Assembly (NCBI RefSeq): GCF_036370855.1
Contig: NC_088102.1
Location: 40,089,835-40,153,834 of the forward strand
From: Dromaius novaehollandiae
Lineage: Eukaryota > Chordata > Aves > Casuariiformes > Dromaiidae
Length of the DNA: 64,000 nt
Direction of reading: 5' to 3'
Part shown: one piece after another, positions 1-13,049 of the stretch
Layout of the letters: each line of letters starts with the position of its first letter
How positions within the stretch are numbered: the first letter of the stretch is position 1
Notes under the pieces: generated by a model
What the model was told of the DNA's origin: nothing
Databases searched by the model: none
Seen by the model: only the letters and a program-made list of their open reading frames with translations
Program-made: the position numbers and the translations under genes

Positions 1-3000
1 AGCTTGTGAAGAGCACCTTCAGTACATTCTGCCCATCTCTGAATGGCAGCCATTAATCAGAGCTTTCACCAGGTCTGCTCTTCCATTAGTAGGCAATACT
101 ACATGCTGAAACAGAAATATCATTAGAGACTCTCCTGATACAACCAGAGCTTATCATTCTAGTCTCCGAAATCTGCACAGAGTGACAGGAAGTTAATTCA
201 TGCAGGGCTGGTGCCAAGTAAAGATGCTTTCTTAGTGAGGAGGGGAGAAAGTGCTGATGATGTGCTCTGGATCCTCTTGATTTATCCTCATTTGTGACCT
301 GAGCTAGCAGCTTTTCTAGCAAACAGTTATTTCTGAGTGATGGAAATCCACTTCTTGAGGTCAAGTGAAGTCAGTTTACCTTCTCCAGTTTAAGTATCAT
401 TCCATATGTGCATTCATGGCTAGTAGACTTCTGACAGAATGAAACGTCAGCCTTACTGAAAGTAAGCAAGTCTTCAGAAGTACACCGATCCCAGCGATGA
501 TAACAGATCCCCAAGGGGACAATTCGCAGTTTCATAAGACAAAATTGTGTATTAGTGACATCAAGAAAAATGAGGGGGTTTTTTTCCCTATAGTGAGGGC
601 CAATTCATAGCTTTTCTTGTTTAAATCAAGATTTGCACAGAAAATGGATTCACAGAAATATCGCTGACAACAGCTTCTGACACTGGTGAGCCAGCTCTTC
701 CTCCCACCCCATCCTATTGTATCATTAGATTGTAGTATAAAGGCATAACCTACCTTAGTATTTAAAGCAACACAAAAAGCAACTTAAGATTTCTAAGATA
801 CTATATAATCTTCAAACTTCACAGAGATACTAGTACTGGATCTTCCAGTTCTGCCTTGTTGTCACAGTTATCACAGAAAGGCCTGCTCCATGGGGCACTA
901 GGCAATACAGAATTATTTACTAGAAGGCCAGTAGAGTTAAGACTACGGTTGGTCTAATGAGACCTTTAAGGACAGTTCCAAAGTTGGAGTTTCACCTTAG
1001 AACATCGAATTTTCACTAGCATGTTTAGGATTGGGACAAAATGTATCTAGGATTAGTCTGTGTCCATGTAGAAGGGGAAATCACTACCGTGAAAACATTG
1101 AAACCTGCAGCTTTAGAATTTATTACTGCAGACCTCCTGTGCTAGTACCCAAAATATTGCTCAATTCTAAGTAGGCAAAAGAGAGGATCAAAAGGGTTCT
1201 GAAGGAATACAGACTGGAGTTATAGATTAAATGCTAGCCAGGTTTCAACTCTGCCATGAACTGTAACATGGAACTAAAGAAGGGCTGCCCTGCAGGCAAG
1301 GGACAAACATTTCTATAGAGATAAAATTCCATCTTGCATACATGAAACAGATGCACACCTACCATATCTCCACGTGTTCAAAAGGCAGAGCTCTTCCCCT
1401 TCTCCCCTTGTCCATCCTTACAAATGATTACAGTGGAAATTAGCTGGGATGAGACAGCATTCACAGTAACTTAGAAGGCAAGTCTTCCTAGGCTCCTAGC
1501 ATAGTCAGAGGAAAAACAAAGCCTTTGCAGAAGGGGATTCCAAGCATAAGTCAAACTCAGATGGTCTGAATGCCTCTCTACAGGGACATCTCTTGACTAG
1601 AAGCACGTCTACATTAAGTGCCCAAACTTATACCACATGAATCTCTCTCAAGGTCTGGTATAAATAAGCGACTTCAGCTAAAGGAGCTCCCCAACACTGC
1701 AAACTTGGAACACCACATGTGAAACAGCAATCTGGTAACATTTTATTTACTCATTTTTGCAAGACTATTTCAGTGCTCTGAAATTTTTAAACTCAAGTTT
1801 TCGGAAATTTAGCATTCCACCAGCAAGGCAGTTAACCCAAGTCAAACGGATACTGTTCCTAGGCTCAAAATGGCAACTAGAGGTTATAATTTATTGCATC
1901 TTGCACCACTCAGCTTAGTGATCACTGAATCAATTGAACAGTTGATGGTAAATATCTTTCTTAAATGCATGAAAATTTAATGCAGGGAGGGCCTAGTTTT
2001 CAGATATTAAACAGCTGCATTTTCATTGCTCATACATCTATCACAGAGATGTGAGATCGGATACAAAATGTACCATGACGAAGTAAAGAGAGGGGTATGA
2101 GGCTGTATACCTGTCATTATACTTGTATGCAAAAATTCTGCCTTTATTTTAAGAAAACCCTTAAGGAGGACTATGTAAACCACAAAAAAGTTGTCAGCAT
2201 TCACTCCTGCTTCTTAGCCATTGTAGTAAGTTTCATGTTGCTAAGCGAACTTTGATTTAGGAATATTCTCAACTTATTCTAATGTCCCAATGCAAATAAT
2301 TACAGTATTGATGCATTTTTCATTCTGTTTAATCCAACTCATTCCTATCACAACATTTTTTGTTCTGTCAGATTAGTCATGAAACACTAACTTGCCTGGG
2401 TCTCCTTCTTGCCAAAACGTACCCATTTGTATCTCTTCCTTTCATTTTCTTCATAGTTCTCAGACCCACCTACCCTTTCTCCAAACACACTCCTCTGTCC
2501 CACATAAATGGATAACAACCATCTTCTCCACTGAATCTTTCAATCTGATCACTAACATGAACATGATGAAACTTTACTTAGGTTCTAAGTTTGTCACTTA
2601 ATAAAATCTCAGTAAGACACCTGCCATCATTCATCTACCACTACACTACTGTCTCCAGTATGCATGAAAAAATAGTTCAAATAGGTGGATTACTTTCACA
2701 GCAGGAAAGCTTTTAAAAGTGAAATTAAGAAACTTTTTTTCTCCCAACAGAATTAACAGCTACTGTTTTAGTCCTCTATCCTTCTCATATCACACCAGCA
2801 GAGCCAAAGAGACATGTTATTCTCTGCTATCCCACAAACACAAACTCTCCCTGGAAGGCAGTAACATTGTCAGGAATTTTTTGCTTGTTTGTTTCAGTAG
2901 GGATATTTTGTTTTTCAGCCACACACTTTTGGACAGCTTGGTCAGACAAAGTTGCATTCTTGCTTTCTAGTGGGCCAGCAAACAGGGGGAAGGAGCAAGT

Positions 3001-3820
3001 GGGGAAAAACAAATTTTAATCCACACTGATCCAATTGCTAGTAACAAAGAACTAGTAGAAAATGGCTCCTCATCTCATCTTACTGTCAAAATTAAGTGAC
3101 AAGGAAGCAAAATATGGTCATATAATCTTTTTCTGATTTCTCAACCTAGAGAAAGGATTAGGTTTGTCTACATACTGCAGTGCTGAAAGGGATATTCCTT
3201 TGCCTTGTGCTAAAAGTTGACTCTTATCATACAAAAGCAGAACATTGGGATGGAGGGAACAATTAGAGTTATCACTCAGAATAAAAATACCACATTATTA
3301 TATATGAGGGTAGAGGAAAGGGGCTCCTGTCCACTACACTCAGTAGCATGCACAGCCTAGCATACCAAAATCTCCTGGCTGTATCACCTTCAGCTTCTTC
3401 TTATCTACTGCTTGTATTCCCAATTTATTTGGCACAGAGCACACAATAAGAAACATTCTGACTTGAAAGGCGAAAGCTGACAAAGACAGAACAGCAAAGA
3501 AAGCAAGCTTACGTCACAGCACCACCGCAACAGTTATCAACCCAAATCCCCCACCCTGACATTTCACATCAATAGCTATATCAGCAGCCTCCTGCTCCCT
3601 CCCCCAGTCCAGAATATTTGGGGTTTTTTAAAACAGGAGAGAAATTACAAAAAAAAAAGAAAAAAGAAATCCTGTGACAGTCTCTTGTATCATCCAGCTT
3701 ACAGTTCACTCCAAGTCATTTACCTGCACATGATGCTACTCCATAAGCCTGGCACACAAGAACAAAAATCTATTAGCTAATGAACCTCAATCCTGCTGTA
3801 AACAGCTTAAAGTCATTAGC

Positions 3821-3832
3821 GGGGGGGGGGGG
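3821..3832. repeat. poly(G) run, 12 bases
   Basis: Uninterrupted run of 12 G inside MAP3K9 intron 2, one of several C/G homopolymers of 12 or more in the window. Confidence 0.95.
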
Positions 3833-4479
3833 AGAAATCAATTTACTCCGTGAGGATTGAGAGCATACAGGAAGAAGTATGTAAGGGAGTGGGCTGGAAG
3901 ACCAGTATCCCTACTGTGGGAAACGAAGTTGGTTCTGTTGTCTGTGGTACAGTGGGATGTATCGCTGACTTGATAGATGATTGATAGCTTCACATTTAAC
4001 TTTCATATAACTCTTCCCCAACTGAGACAATACAGAATTTTAGTGACTAGATACCTGCCCTTCTTTTCTTTATTTAGTTACTACAGTTCTAGGTAGATGA
4101 TAAAATGGCAGGGTTATTGACCAGTGATAAAGTAACATCCTTAAGTCATGTTTTCTGTGAAGTTATAGTTGTATTTTGGAGCTTTCCTCTTCATCAGTGC
4201 TTGGTAAGTGTTTGAGAGATGCCTACCACTAACTGTTTGTAACACGTGCTTGGGTGGATTGTGGTGCTTTGAAAGAGGCTGAGAGAACAAACTGAAGAAA
4301 GTATCAGAAACTTGCTTACCAGAAACTTAAGAAAAGTCTGATTAAAAAGATACCTCAAATAAGATTATTCTAAAGCTTAAATATGCCCAAATGCCTATAA
4401 TAATTACTAGAATTAAAAAAAAACTCTCCAAAGTCAGGTAGGTTGTGGTGATAAACTCACCCTTCCATCATCAATATGT

Positions 4480-5050
4480 GAAGTTAGTATCGTTCTCTTT
4501 CCCTGAAGGCACAGTTCGGAGCACACAGAGACGATAGCTGTCAGGGAGCAGCAAGAGGGAGCTACTCCACAAGGTAAGGTGAGGTGGGAGCCAAGGCCAC
4601 AGTGCCCTCACCCACCAGCATGCACTCCCACAGCATCTGAACAAGGTAGCCAGAGTCAGGTGGTGATAACAGGGTCCACTGACAGTCCCACATAAGGCAA
4701 GCAAAGAACCAGGCCCAGGGTCCAGCCTGGGAGTCCAGTCAATAGCAGCAGGAGATGGGGGCCAGGGCCAGAGACAGGTACACTCACGACATAGCTCAGG
4801 AAAGGACTAGGAGCCCAAGCCTGAGCTTAAATGGAGCTCCTGGACCCATGGGCAGAGGAGGTAGGCAGAGGCCCCCAGAGAGGCCAGTACACTCAGCACC
4901 CTGAACGCAAATTACCAAAACTCCTACCCCGCAAACAACATTGCTATGCCAGCAAAACCCCTGGTGGGGACAATTATGCTCCTGTTAACCAGACGTCACT
5001 TAGACAATTGGTATTACAGTGCCAGAGGTAACGCCTGTATGGCCTGTTAA
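4480..5050. repeat. unclassified repeat-like block
   Basis: This segment is visibly richer in G+C and in purine-rich words than the surrounding intron, with many GGGCC, CAGGG and CCAGG words. It changes abruptly to ordinary AT-rich sequence on both sides. That texture suits an old LTR or other inserted element, but I see no paired ends, no target-site duplication and no polymerase or capsid reading frame. The weak open frames across it resemble no protein I know. The boundaries are approximate. Confidence 0.3.
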
Positions 5051-6401
5051 GCCGGTTAGCCTCTAGAGGCTCTGATGACCTAAACACAGCGACTTGATGA
5101 TGTAGAGTTGACAAGGCCTGAAAAATCTGATGGTGAATACTTGTAAGCGCCAGTACACTTCAGTAGCTCTGTTTCAGTCTTTGGCAACATTAGCACTCGC
5201 ATGGGTTGAATGTTTTGCCATCCAAGATTTTGAAAGACAATACACTCAGGCACAAGGAAAACAGTTGTGTCAAGACATGGACAAAACTCCAGCAAAAAAA
5301 TGTGTCTGCAGGCACATCCTGCTTACACCCACCCTCAAGAGCCCTATTCATTATTTTGTGCAGTACTCTGTCTCATTACAGCCACCATCACCTGCCTACC
5401 CAGTCCAAGAGCTAGCTGGCAGCAACAGTGATGGGTGGGTGAGGTGACACTAAGAAGGACTGTAAATGGGAGCAACATGCCATCTTTGTTATTTTACTTG
5501 TTGCAGAAATGTTTAATTCTAACATTTAAGTCATTAAGTAGCCATCCAACTACTTGTACAGGCTTAATTAAGTCTCTTGCCCAGTCTCCCAAATTCTTAT
5601 GTGGACTCATATGAGATTTTCCCTTTAGTCATACTGCTTAGCCATATCTATTCTTATTTTGTTTAGACTGAAAAGAAGTGAGAAGACCACTACTTTAAGA
5701 ACTCAAAGAATGAAAAATGGCAGAGGAACTCAGATCCACATGGAATGAGGCTACTGTGCCTAACGATGTAATTTCATTTTTTTTTTCTCGAAATAGTGTC
5801 ACGCATTTTTGCAGCAGTTGTGTGTTGAAAATATACTTTGGCAGATGATTTCAGAGGAACTCAGCCACCTATGGATATAACAGCCTAGTAACAGATTTGT
5901 TTTCCCATAGGCCTTTGCTCAGCTATGCACATCTCCCTCACTGTTATTGTATGATCACGGCTTTTGACAACCGTAAAGTCAACAGGCAGCTACAAAGAGG
6001 GAAGCTAATGTTGATTGTGTAGCAGTTGGACTGTGAAACATCACTGCCACAGTTGAACATTCTTTGTGGGTATGACCACTGGGCAGGTTTTATTTCTTCC
6101 TCCAGCCCGGAAGCAAAACAGCTTACTGTGGCTTTACTCACCAAAGGGCAAAATAACAAAAGCTTTGTCAGATAGTAGACAAGCATCAGCACATCCACTT
6201 CCTCCTTTTAGATAACTGAAGTACTGTAAGGAGATGTATCAGATATTGCGTCCATCAAAGCCCAGGTACAAGAGCTTTACAGAAATAAAAGAACAGAGTA
6301 AAATCTTTACAGAAACCAGTGCTTTCTCGGTTTGAGATTAAGTGAACAACATGACCAGGGCTTCAATCCTACTGCAATGGGTACAGGGACTGAGGTTGCC
6401 A

Positions 6402-6440
6402 TTTTTTTTTTTTTTATTGGGGGGGTGGGGGGAGAAGGGG
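6402..6440. repeat. poly(T) followed by G-rich tract
   Basis: Fourteen T are followed after a short gap by two G runs (7 and 6 G) and a purine-rich tail. The T-then-G layout resembles the tails of the two 52-bp repeats at 36.2 and 39.5 kb. Confidence 0.85.
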
Positions 6441-9400
6441 AGGAGTTGATTAGTAATTCCTATTGGCAATAGTACATCGGCATACCATCTTAGGGACAGA
6501 ACTACATTTTGGGAAATTATATCAGAAACTCACTCCAAAATAAAATGTTGCGTTGTACTAGTTTGCCAAAATCTAATTGCAACTTTAGCTCCAACTTCCA
6601 GTAGCCAGCCTGCACAGCTTTGCTTCAAAAGTATCCAGATAATTAGCAATCTGCTCTTGATCCTGCATTCAAAGTACTTAAAGTGATTAACAGATCTGCA
6701 CATGGACTGAGTCTGCACTTCCCACTGTATATTATACATGCAGCCTTTACCTACCTACTGTTGGGTACTCTGCTGTTCCTTTCACTAAGATTGCATCTTT
6801 ATTTTACTATTTGTTTGTGGTGCAGAAGGCTAAGGGTTGCTTAAGATCCTGTAGAGCACAGAATTGATAAGACACTCTCAAAAATTGCACATCTTAAAAG
6901 GAAAAACAAAGAATACAAATATTGTCTTGAGTAACAAGCATATATTTCTCCCTCTTTTATTACTAACCATGCAGCAACATCACTGATATTAAAAAAAAAT
7001 ACATCTTGGAAGCAAAAGCGTTTTAATTATTGGGTATGTGAGGGTTCAGCAAAGCCATAAAGCTGGCTGACTGTCCTCTTCTATCAACCTGGAGGATGTG
7101 ATGGATGTGACAGCACAGCAGTTCTTGGATTTTAAGCTGCGCAGTACAGTAACTCTACAGAGCTAATGCATAATGGGGGAGGGGAAAGGAATGGCTTTCA
7201 GAGTCATGATATATTTAGAATCGATCCTTTCACCTAGCCAAGCTGAAAAGTCTTATCACTTTAGTGATCTGGTACAAAACACTTTGAATGCTCTTGGAGA
7301 ACATTCAAGTCAGTTTCCTGGAAAAATGGAGCTGGTCAGCTCTGGTTTCAGATTAAATCCTAGCAAACTGCCTATACTGGGACAACCTTCTTGCTCAGGC
7401 AAGGATTCTTTCACTCTTCATAATCAGTTAAATGCTTAAAGGGAAAAAAAAATAATTAAATCTTCACTCAACTCAGTGCTTTGCCAAATCATATCAGTTT
7501 GAAGGTTCGTAAGAAATCAAGTATAAAAACAGTATCAGGCAAAAACAAAAGATAGAGTGGGGAAAGTAGAATCACATGAATGGCATTTATATTAATTGTT
7601 GCTCAAGACACCTTCTGAAAATTAATTTAATAACAACGCTGGTTCAGTGGGAGCCATTTTGACATGAAGCCAAAGCAAAACAAATCCGTGCTTTTTTCAT
7701 CCTGAGTTTCAATTAAGACATCTCTATGAAATAGCTAATAACATCAAGTTCCACTGTTCTCTTGAACAGACTGGCAGAAGAAAAGAAAGACTTAAAACCT
7801 CCACAGGCAGCAGCACAAACTACACCAGACTTTTTTTTTTTTAAATCAGATTTTAGCACAAACATTAAGAAAAATCAGCAGAGATGTAGTTATGTAGAGC
7901 AAATAGCCAGCTGACAAAAAGAGGGCAGTCCTGCACTGGTGCCCATCAGATTCCATACAGGACAGCAGCTTATGCAGCTAAACTAGCAGAAAGATGTTAA
8001 CTTTTTCTTTTTGATGTGTTAAGATTTCTGTTAGCTCCCTGAACCAGCTTTGTCTGTGTGATCAGAAAAGTACTATGAGGAATACACCCCAGCTACCAGA
8101 TGACCATAACCATATCAAAGCCACACAGTACATGACTGATAACTTCAAAGACAAAATCAAATCAATAAATCCAAAGGCAAGATAAACAGCACTCCAGCAA
8201 GTAGTATGAGGCATGTCAAGTTCTATTAATAATCAAAATTACAGAAATTTTCTTATTTCCAGGATCCTTTCACAATGCAGAGTCATAGGCCACTAAAGGC
8301 TGGTCTCTCTACTGTCTTTTCATGATCACATGCTCGCAGAGGAGAAACAACAGGAAATCCTGTAATACAAGGAAGGTGGGGCAGATGGATGACACAGCCT
8401 CATTCACATACATCCCACTGCGCTTATAGAGACCATCTTTACAGCAGTTAACCGCTTCCTCATAGTCTCCCATAAATACTGCAGGAATCCCCAGCTTAAG
8501 CACAAAAAGCGTTATGATAAGCAAAATCTTAACGGCAGGAGTAATTCCTTACAAAAGGGAGCTCTGAGTACATACCGGCTCCATCCTGCCAACTGGCCTA
8601 ACGTTTACTACACATCTGAACAATATGCCTGGAAGTCAGCAAGGCTGAAGCCATGCTCATGTTTTAATGAAGGTCTAGGCTTATACATGCAGCAAGTCTG
8701 GTAATATTTCTCAACAGCCACCCCAAATTCCAGAAGCCTATCTGATGAAGCATCAGAGCAAGATGTTGCACAACGAACTAGGAGCCTGGCTTGCAGTGCT
8801 GAAAACCACCCAGGACTGAAGTAGTAAATTGTTCAAAGCACATACAGGATTTCAGAGATTATTTGAAATCCACATATGCATTAGCTAAAGATTTTTTGGC
8901 TTTGTTTTTAACAACTGGTGTTATAAAAATGCCTAAGTAATATAACAGAACTTTTAGAAGGGAGGGGGAAGGGTTGTTTGCGGCAATGACATAAAGAGCT
9001 TATGGGAAGGTTATCTATCCCTGGCTGCTACCTTTTGGAAGAAAACAGAGATCAATCTTGCACCAGGCTACTACTATCACCATGATAACTATTCTACAGG
9101 CTGGGACCAGAAGATTTACTATTATATGAGTCCTCTTCTCTCTGATCTTGAGAGAAGCTGACAAAACCAAAAAACATAATTAATTATACTCCTGATACAT
9201 GGTGACAGGTTCTCTTCTTAGTGCATGAGTTTTCCATTACTTCTTTCCTGTCTTTGCCTTCTATCTGGAAAGAGCTCAGGTCAGCAAGGCAAGCTGATTA
9301 GTTTTCCATTAGCGCTCTGACTGTTAAGAAGCTGTTGTCAAGTATCCCAGGCTACTTTGGCAAGCTTTTGGAAAACAAAGTCACACCAGTCTAACTGAAA

Positions 9401-10671
9401 CTATCCTAGAATCAGAAAGTAAATATGGTCCAAAATGCAGCTGCCTAAATCAGGTGCTATAGTCTGTGATCCTCCCAACAACTTAAGGCTTTCCTCATCT
9501 TGTCACAAAGGAACATGCAACATCTTTAGAATGAGATACCACTTAAAATTAAGGAATCATCTTAATAATGGGTGATGAAACATCACTTCAAAGAGCAAGA
9601 TTGCACTTAACTTTTGATGCTTCAAGAGTTTGTCTGCTTGCTTTGGATATGTTGAAATTCTGAAAGGAATTGTTTGATGAGAAAGCAAAAAATGAGACTT
9701 CTTCCAGCAGCTTCTCGAAATTCAGATTAAGTTTATTGATGTGGGAGCAACACAGAAAAATGCAGTTGAAAAAGTTATCCTAACTTCCTGAAAATGCCAC
9801 AACAAGGCTGTTCTCGCTGCTGACTTACTGCATGGAAATTTCAGAAAAAAAACACAGGTTTGTCAGAGCTCTGGCACAGATGGTCAGATAGTGAAGTCAT
9901 TGGTGCAGCACAAATGCCTACATACATTTCCCACATGATGGTGGTCAAGTCTGTTGGTATCTGCTCTTCTATTCCATACATGCAATTTGGAGAAAATGCT
10001 CACTGTCACAACACTTAATTATTTTTTTGTTGGGAGGAGAAAGAACCCTGCAGAAAAATATATACAGTGGCATAAAAACAAGGAAAAGATACTAGCTAGA
10101 CTAAAAAAGTAATATACACAATTTTACTACTTAAATATGAAAGGAACTCTTTTCACTCTTGCCTAGAAAAATAAGGAATTCCATTCATGACATTGCCTTG
10201 CTGCTTTTGGGGGTGGTGGGGGAGCAGGCAGGAAGAGGGGTTCAAAGCATTTTTGTGAATATCAAAGTTATTTCAAAAAGTCTTTCTTTTATGGCTTGCA
10301 ACCCACAGTGAACCATCAATTATTATTTAACTAAAACAAATCACTTCCAAAATGAAAATAAATCTCCTGCAAGTCACAGAAATCTACTATCACTTACTCA
10401 GAATAATAAGACTGCAGTATGAAAGCATCTGTCAAGTCTCTCAGACAGGAAAGTAGTTGCACTGGTTTAGACAAGCTAAGAACAAACACAAAGTAAACTG
10501 TCTCCCTACTACTGTGAATTCCCAATATTTCAACAGCTTAAAAGTTAGCATTGCCTTCAAGTATAATTCCTCAGAACTAATAACCTCTTCTGAGCTAGTA
10601 ACACATGAAATTAAAATATTTTATTGCATCCTGTTCAACAAAAAGCCATGTCATCGCTGGTATTTCATCCT

Positions 10672-10710
10672 GATAAGAAGGATGCATAAGAAGGCATGGA
10701 TAAGAAGGTA
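10672..10710. repeat. three-unit minisatellite, about 14-bp period
   Basis: The word ATAAGAAGG recurs three times at a spacing of 13-14 bases, with similar linkers (ATGC, CATGG). Confidence 0.7.
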
Positions 10711-11056
10711 CAGTTCTTTGGTTTTTGTCAATCACAACATGAGTGATCAGGATATACACAGAAATGCTAACGTTTTGGGGACATAACAGAGAAAGGAACA
10801 GACAAACCAGAACTAGGATTTGTGCACCATTAGCAATATGGTATAGCAGACCCATAGTACCAGATAACTGGTTAAGGGCAAAACCTGAAAAAAATGAGCT
10901 TTAATCACCTTGCAGAAAATATTCAGGCTATCTGAAAGGCTAGATTTCTACCGTACACACTTTTTTCTCAATCTTAAAAAACAAGATTTGACTGATTAGC
11001 TGTCCTAGAACTGTGCCTGCAAACATCTCCACAAGATCAACCTTCCAGCAGCTGTC

Positions 11057-11091
11057 AAAAAAAAAAAAAAAAAGAAAAAAGAAAAAAAAAA
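11057..11091. repeat. A-rich tract
   Basis: Nearly pure A interrupted by two single G. No transposon body is recognisable on its 5' side. Confidence 0.9.
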
Positions 11092-11639
11092 TCACATTCT
11101 CATCATCTCATCACTGTCCTCCCACAGGCAGGGGAGCACGCAGCTAAGGCCAGATCAAGTAATTCACAGTGTAAAGAATTTAGATGCCATCAAAATAGTT
11201 TCACCCTACTTTGTATGACGTATTATTCACTTATTTAATTGCACTGACAAAGGTGATCTGTTATGACAGAAGGTATAATACTGGAGAATTAGTCAGCAAA
11301 TTACATTAATGTACTAGAAGTGGCAACTGCAGTGCAGCTTTCCAAACCGCACCGCCAAGGTGCTCTAACCAGACCCTGAACGAACTCTCTTCTGTGACGC
11401 TACCAGAGACAGCAAGAAGTTTATATTAAGTACTTATACTTCTCTGAGGAGACCAGCAGGAAGATGGTCAATTATGAATGAATTAGGACCTGAATACTGG
11501 AACAGGAAGGCAATTGCTACTGCATATTATCAAGACTGATATGTAATATTCAAGTTCTGTTGTCCTTGGGTTGGATTTGAACTAGTTACATGGAATCCTT
11601 GCTTCTAAATTCTGCCTGTACTTTAAATATACATACAGA

Positions 11640-11648
11640 TGTATATAT

Positions 11649-11680
<32 letters not shown>
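11640..11680. repeat. compound TA/CA/TA microsatellite
   Basis: A short TA stretch, then about eight CA units, then about nine TA units. Likely length-polymorphic. Confidence 0.95.
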
Positions 11681-12346
11681 CAAGGAATATTGGAAGTTCT
11701 AGGAACAACTGTCCAGAAACCATACAAAGGCAGTTATATTAGTGCCTTTATGAAAGGAAAAAGGCTTATCAACAGCATAAAAGAAATAAGTGTAGCAGAG
11801 TTAGGAGGTCCTTAGAAAACTAGAGCTTTGAATCTCAGCATACTAGACTTCACTTTGTGCTCCAAAAAGTAGGAGAGGTGAACATTTTCAAAGAACTGTA
11901 AGGGAAGAACTACTGACCTGATCATATTGGAACTGTTGAGTTTTATTTTGAGCTCTGTCCTTATCTCATTCTTTAACGCTGACCACGTCACTTTGCTGCT
12001 AATCTTGTGCCACTTTGTGGAAAACAAACATAGTGACTTTTAGAAAGCACTTTGCTAACCGGCGTGAACCCCTTCTGCAAAACCTTTTAACGTAGTGCAA
12101 AGAATAACCATATTTCGCTGACCAGTCAAAAAAGGGCAAAGATTCTCTTGCTAGTTCTCTCTGGCATTAGTTACTTGGCATTATTCCTGCAGCAACCCTG
12201 GCATATCTAATGTTGACAAAAAAAATAGAGAAATAAACAGGAACAGCTGCATTACTTCCAATATTTCACTAAAACTAAGATGAAAACCTTTTCCTCCTCA
12301 GCATGACATACCAAAAACCTTCCTGTGGCCAGAAATGCCAAGTCAA

Positions 12347-12400
12347 TTTTTTTTTAAAAAAAGAGAGAGAGAGAAAGAAAGAAAGAAACAAACAAACAAA
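12347..12400. repeat. compound T/A/GA/GAAA/CAAA tract
   Basis: T9 and A7 are followed by GA repeats, then GAAA and ACAA tetramers. A purine-strand simple repeat in MAP3K9 intron 2. Confidence 0.9.
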
Positions 12401-13022
12401 CTCACTCCAAGGGCTGTTCTAAACTACATGATGATGCTGACTTCAGCAGACATTCCTAGTTGCTCCTTTCTGTAGCTCAGAACTTAGATTATTCAGCAAC
12501 CTCCATGTTGGGAAAAGTCTATAAATGATTACATAACACACACTCAGCAGGGCACCAACATGCAGCTGAAGAGGCAAAGGGTGGCCGTATCACCAGATGA
12601 AGAGAAGAAAAAGAAGCCAGAGATTATTCTGTCAATATGATTAATTCCTTATATTGCATAAAATCTGAGTCAAATGCAATACAAAGAAGAAAGATCTGCT
12701 TACACAACAGAACAAAATTGCTTTTCCAGCGTTTCTGAGACCTACTGGGTTATTTTCATTCTCTTGTGTAGTTATATGACTGATGTACAAGTTGATAATT
12801 CCAGATGGACCTGCACACCCAGTTGAAGGATCCACTGTAACACCCACTTACCAGACTTAAGTTGACTGCCAAATGAATTGAAATTCAGCAAAAGAATTTC
12901 AGGGTCTCTAAAAAATAGATCACAGGCTCATCAAAATCACAAATGTGTAATTTATTCTGTAAAGATCTGTATATGCTCACTTCCTGGTAACATCCACAAA
13001 GCAATGAAAATAAGCAGTTCAC

Positions 13023-13049
13023 AGTTGTAGACCTCTGAGGTCTACAACT
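13023..13049. repeat. perfect 27-bp palindrome
   Basis: Arms AGTTGTAGACCTC and GAGGTCTACAACT flank one central T at 13036 and are exact reverse complements (13 bp). Such an arm length is not expected by chance in 64 kb. No neighbouring feature explains it. Confidence 0.95.

Noticed and set aside
8309..8524. 71-codon minus-strand frame (GIPAVFMGDYEEAVNCCKDG...) that looks protein-like
   Set aside because: No recognisable family, no donor at its end and no fit to any MAP3K9 segment; left as chance or an unidentified relic.
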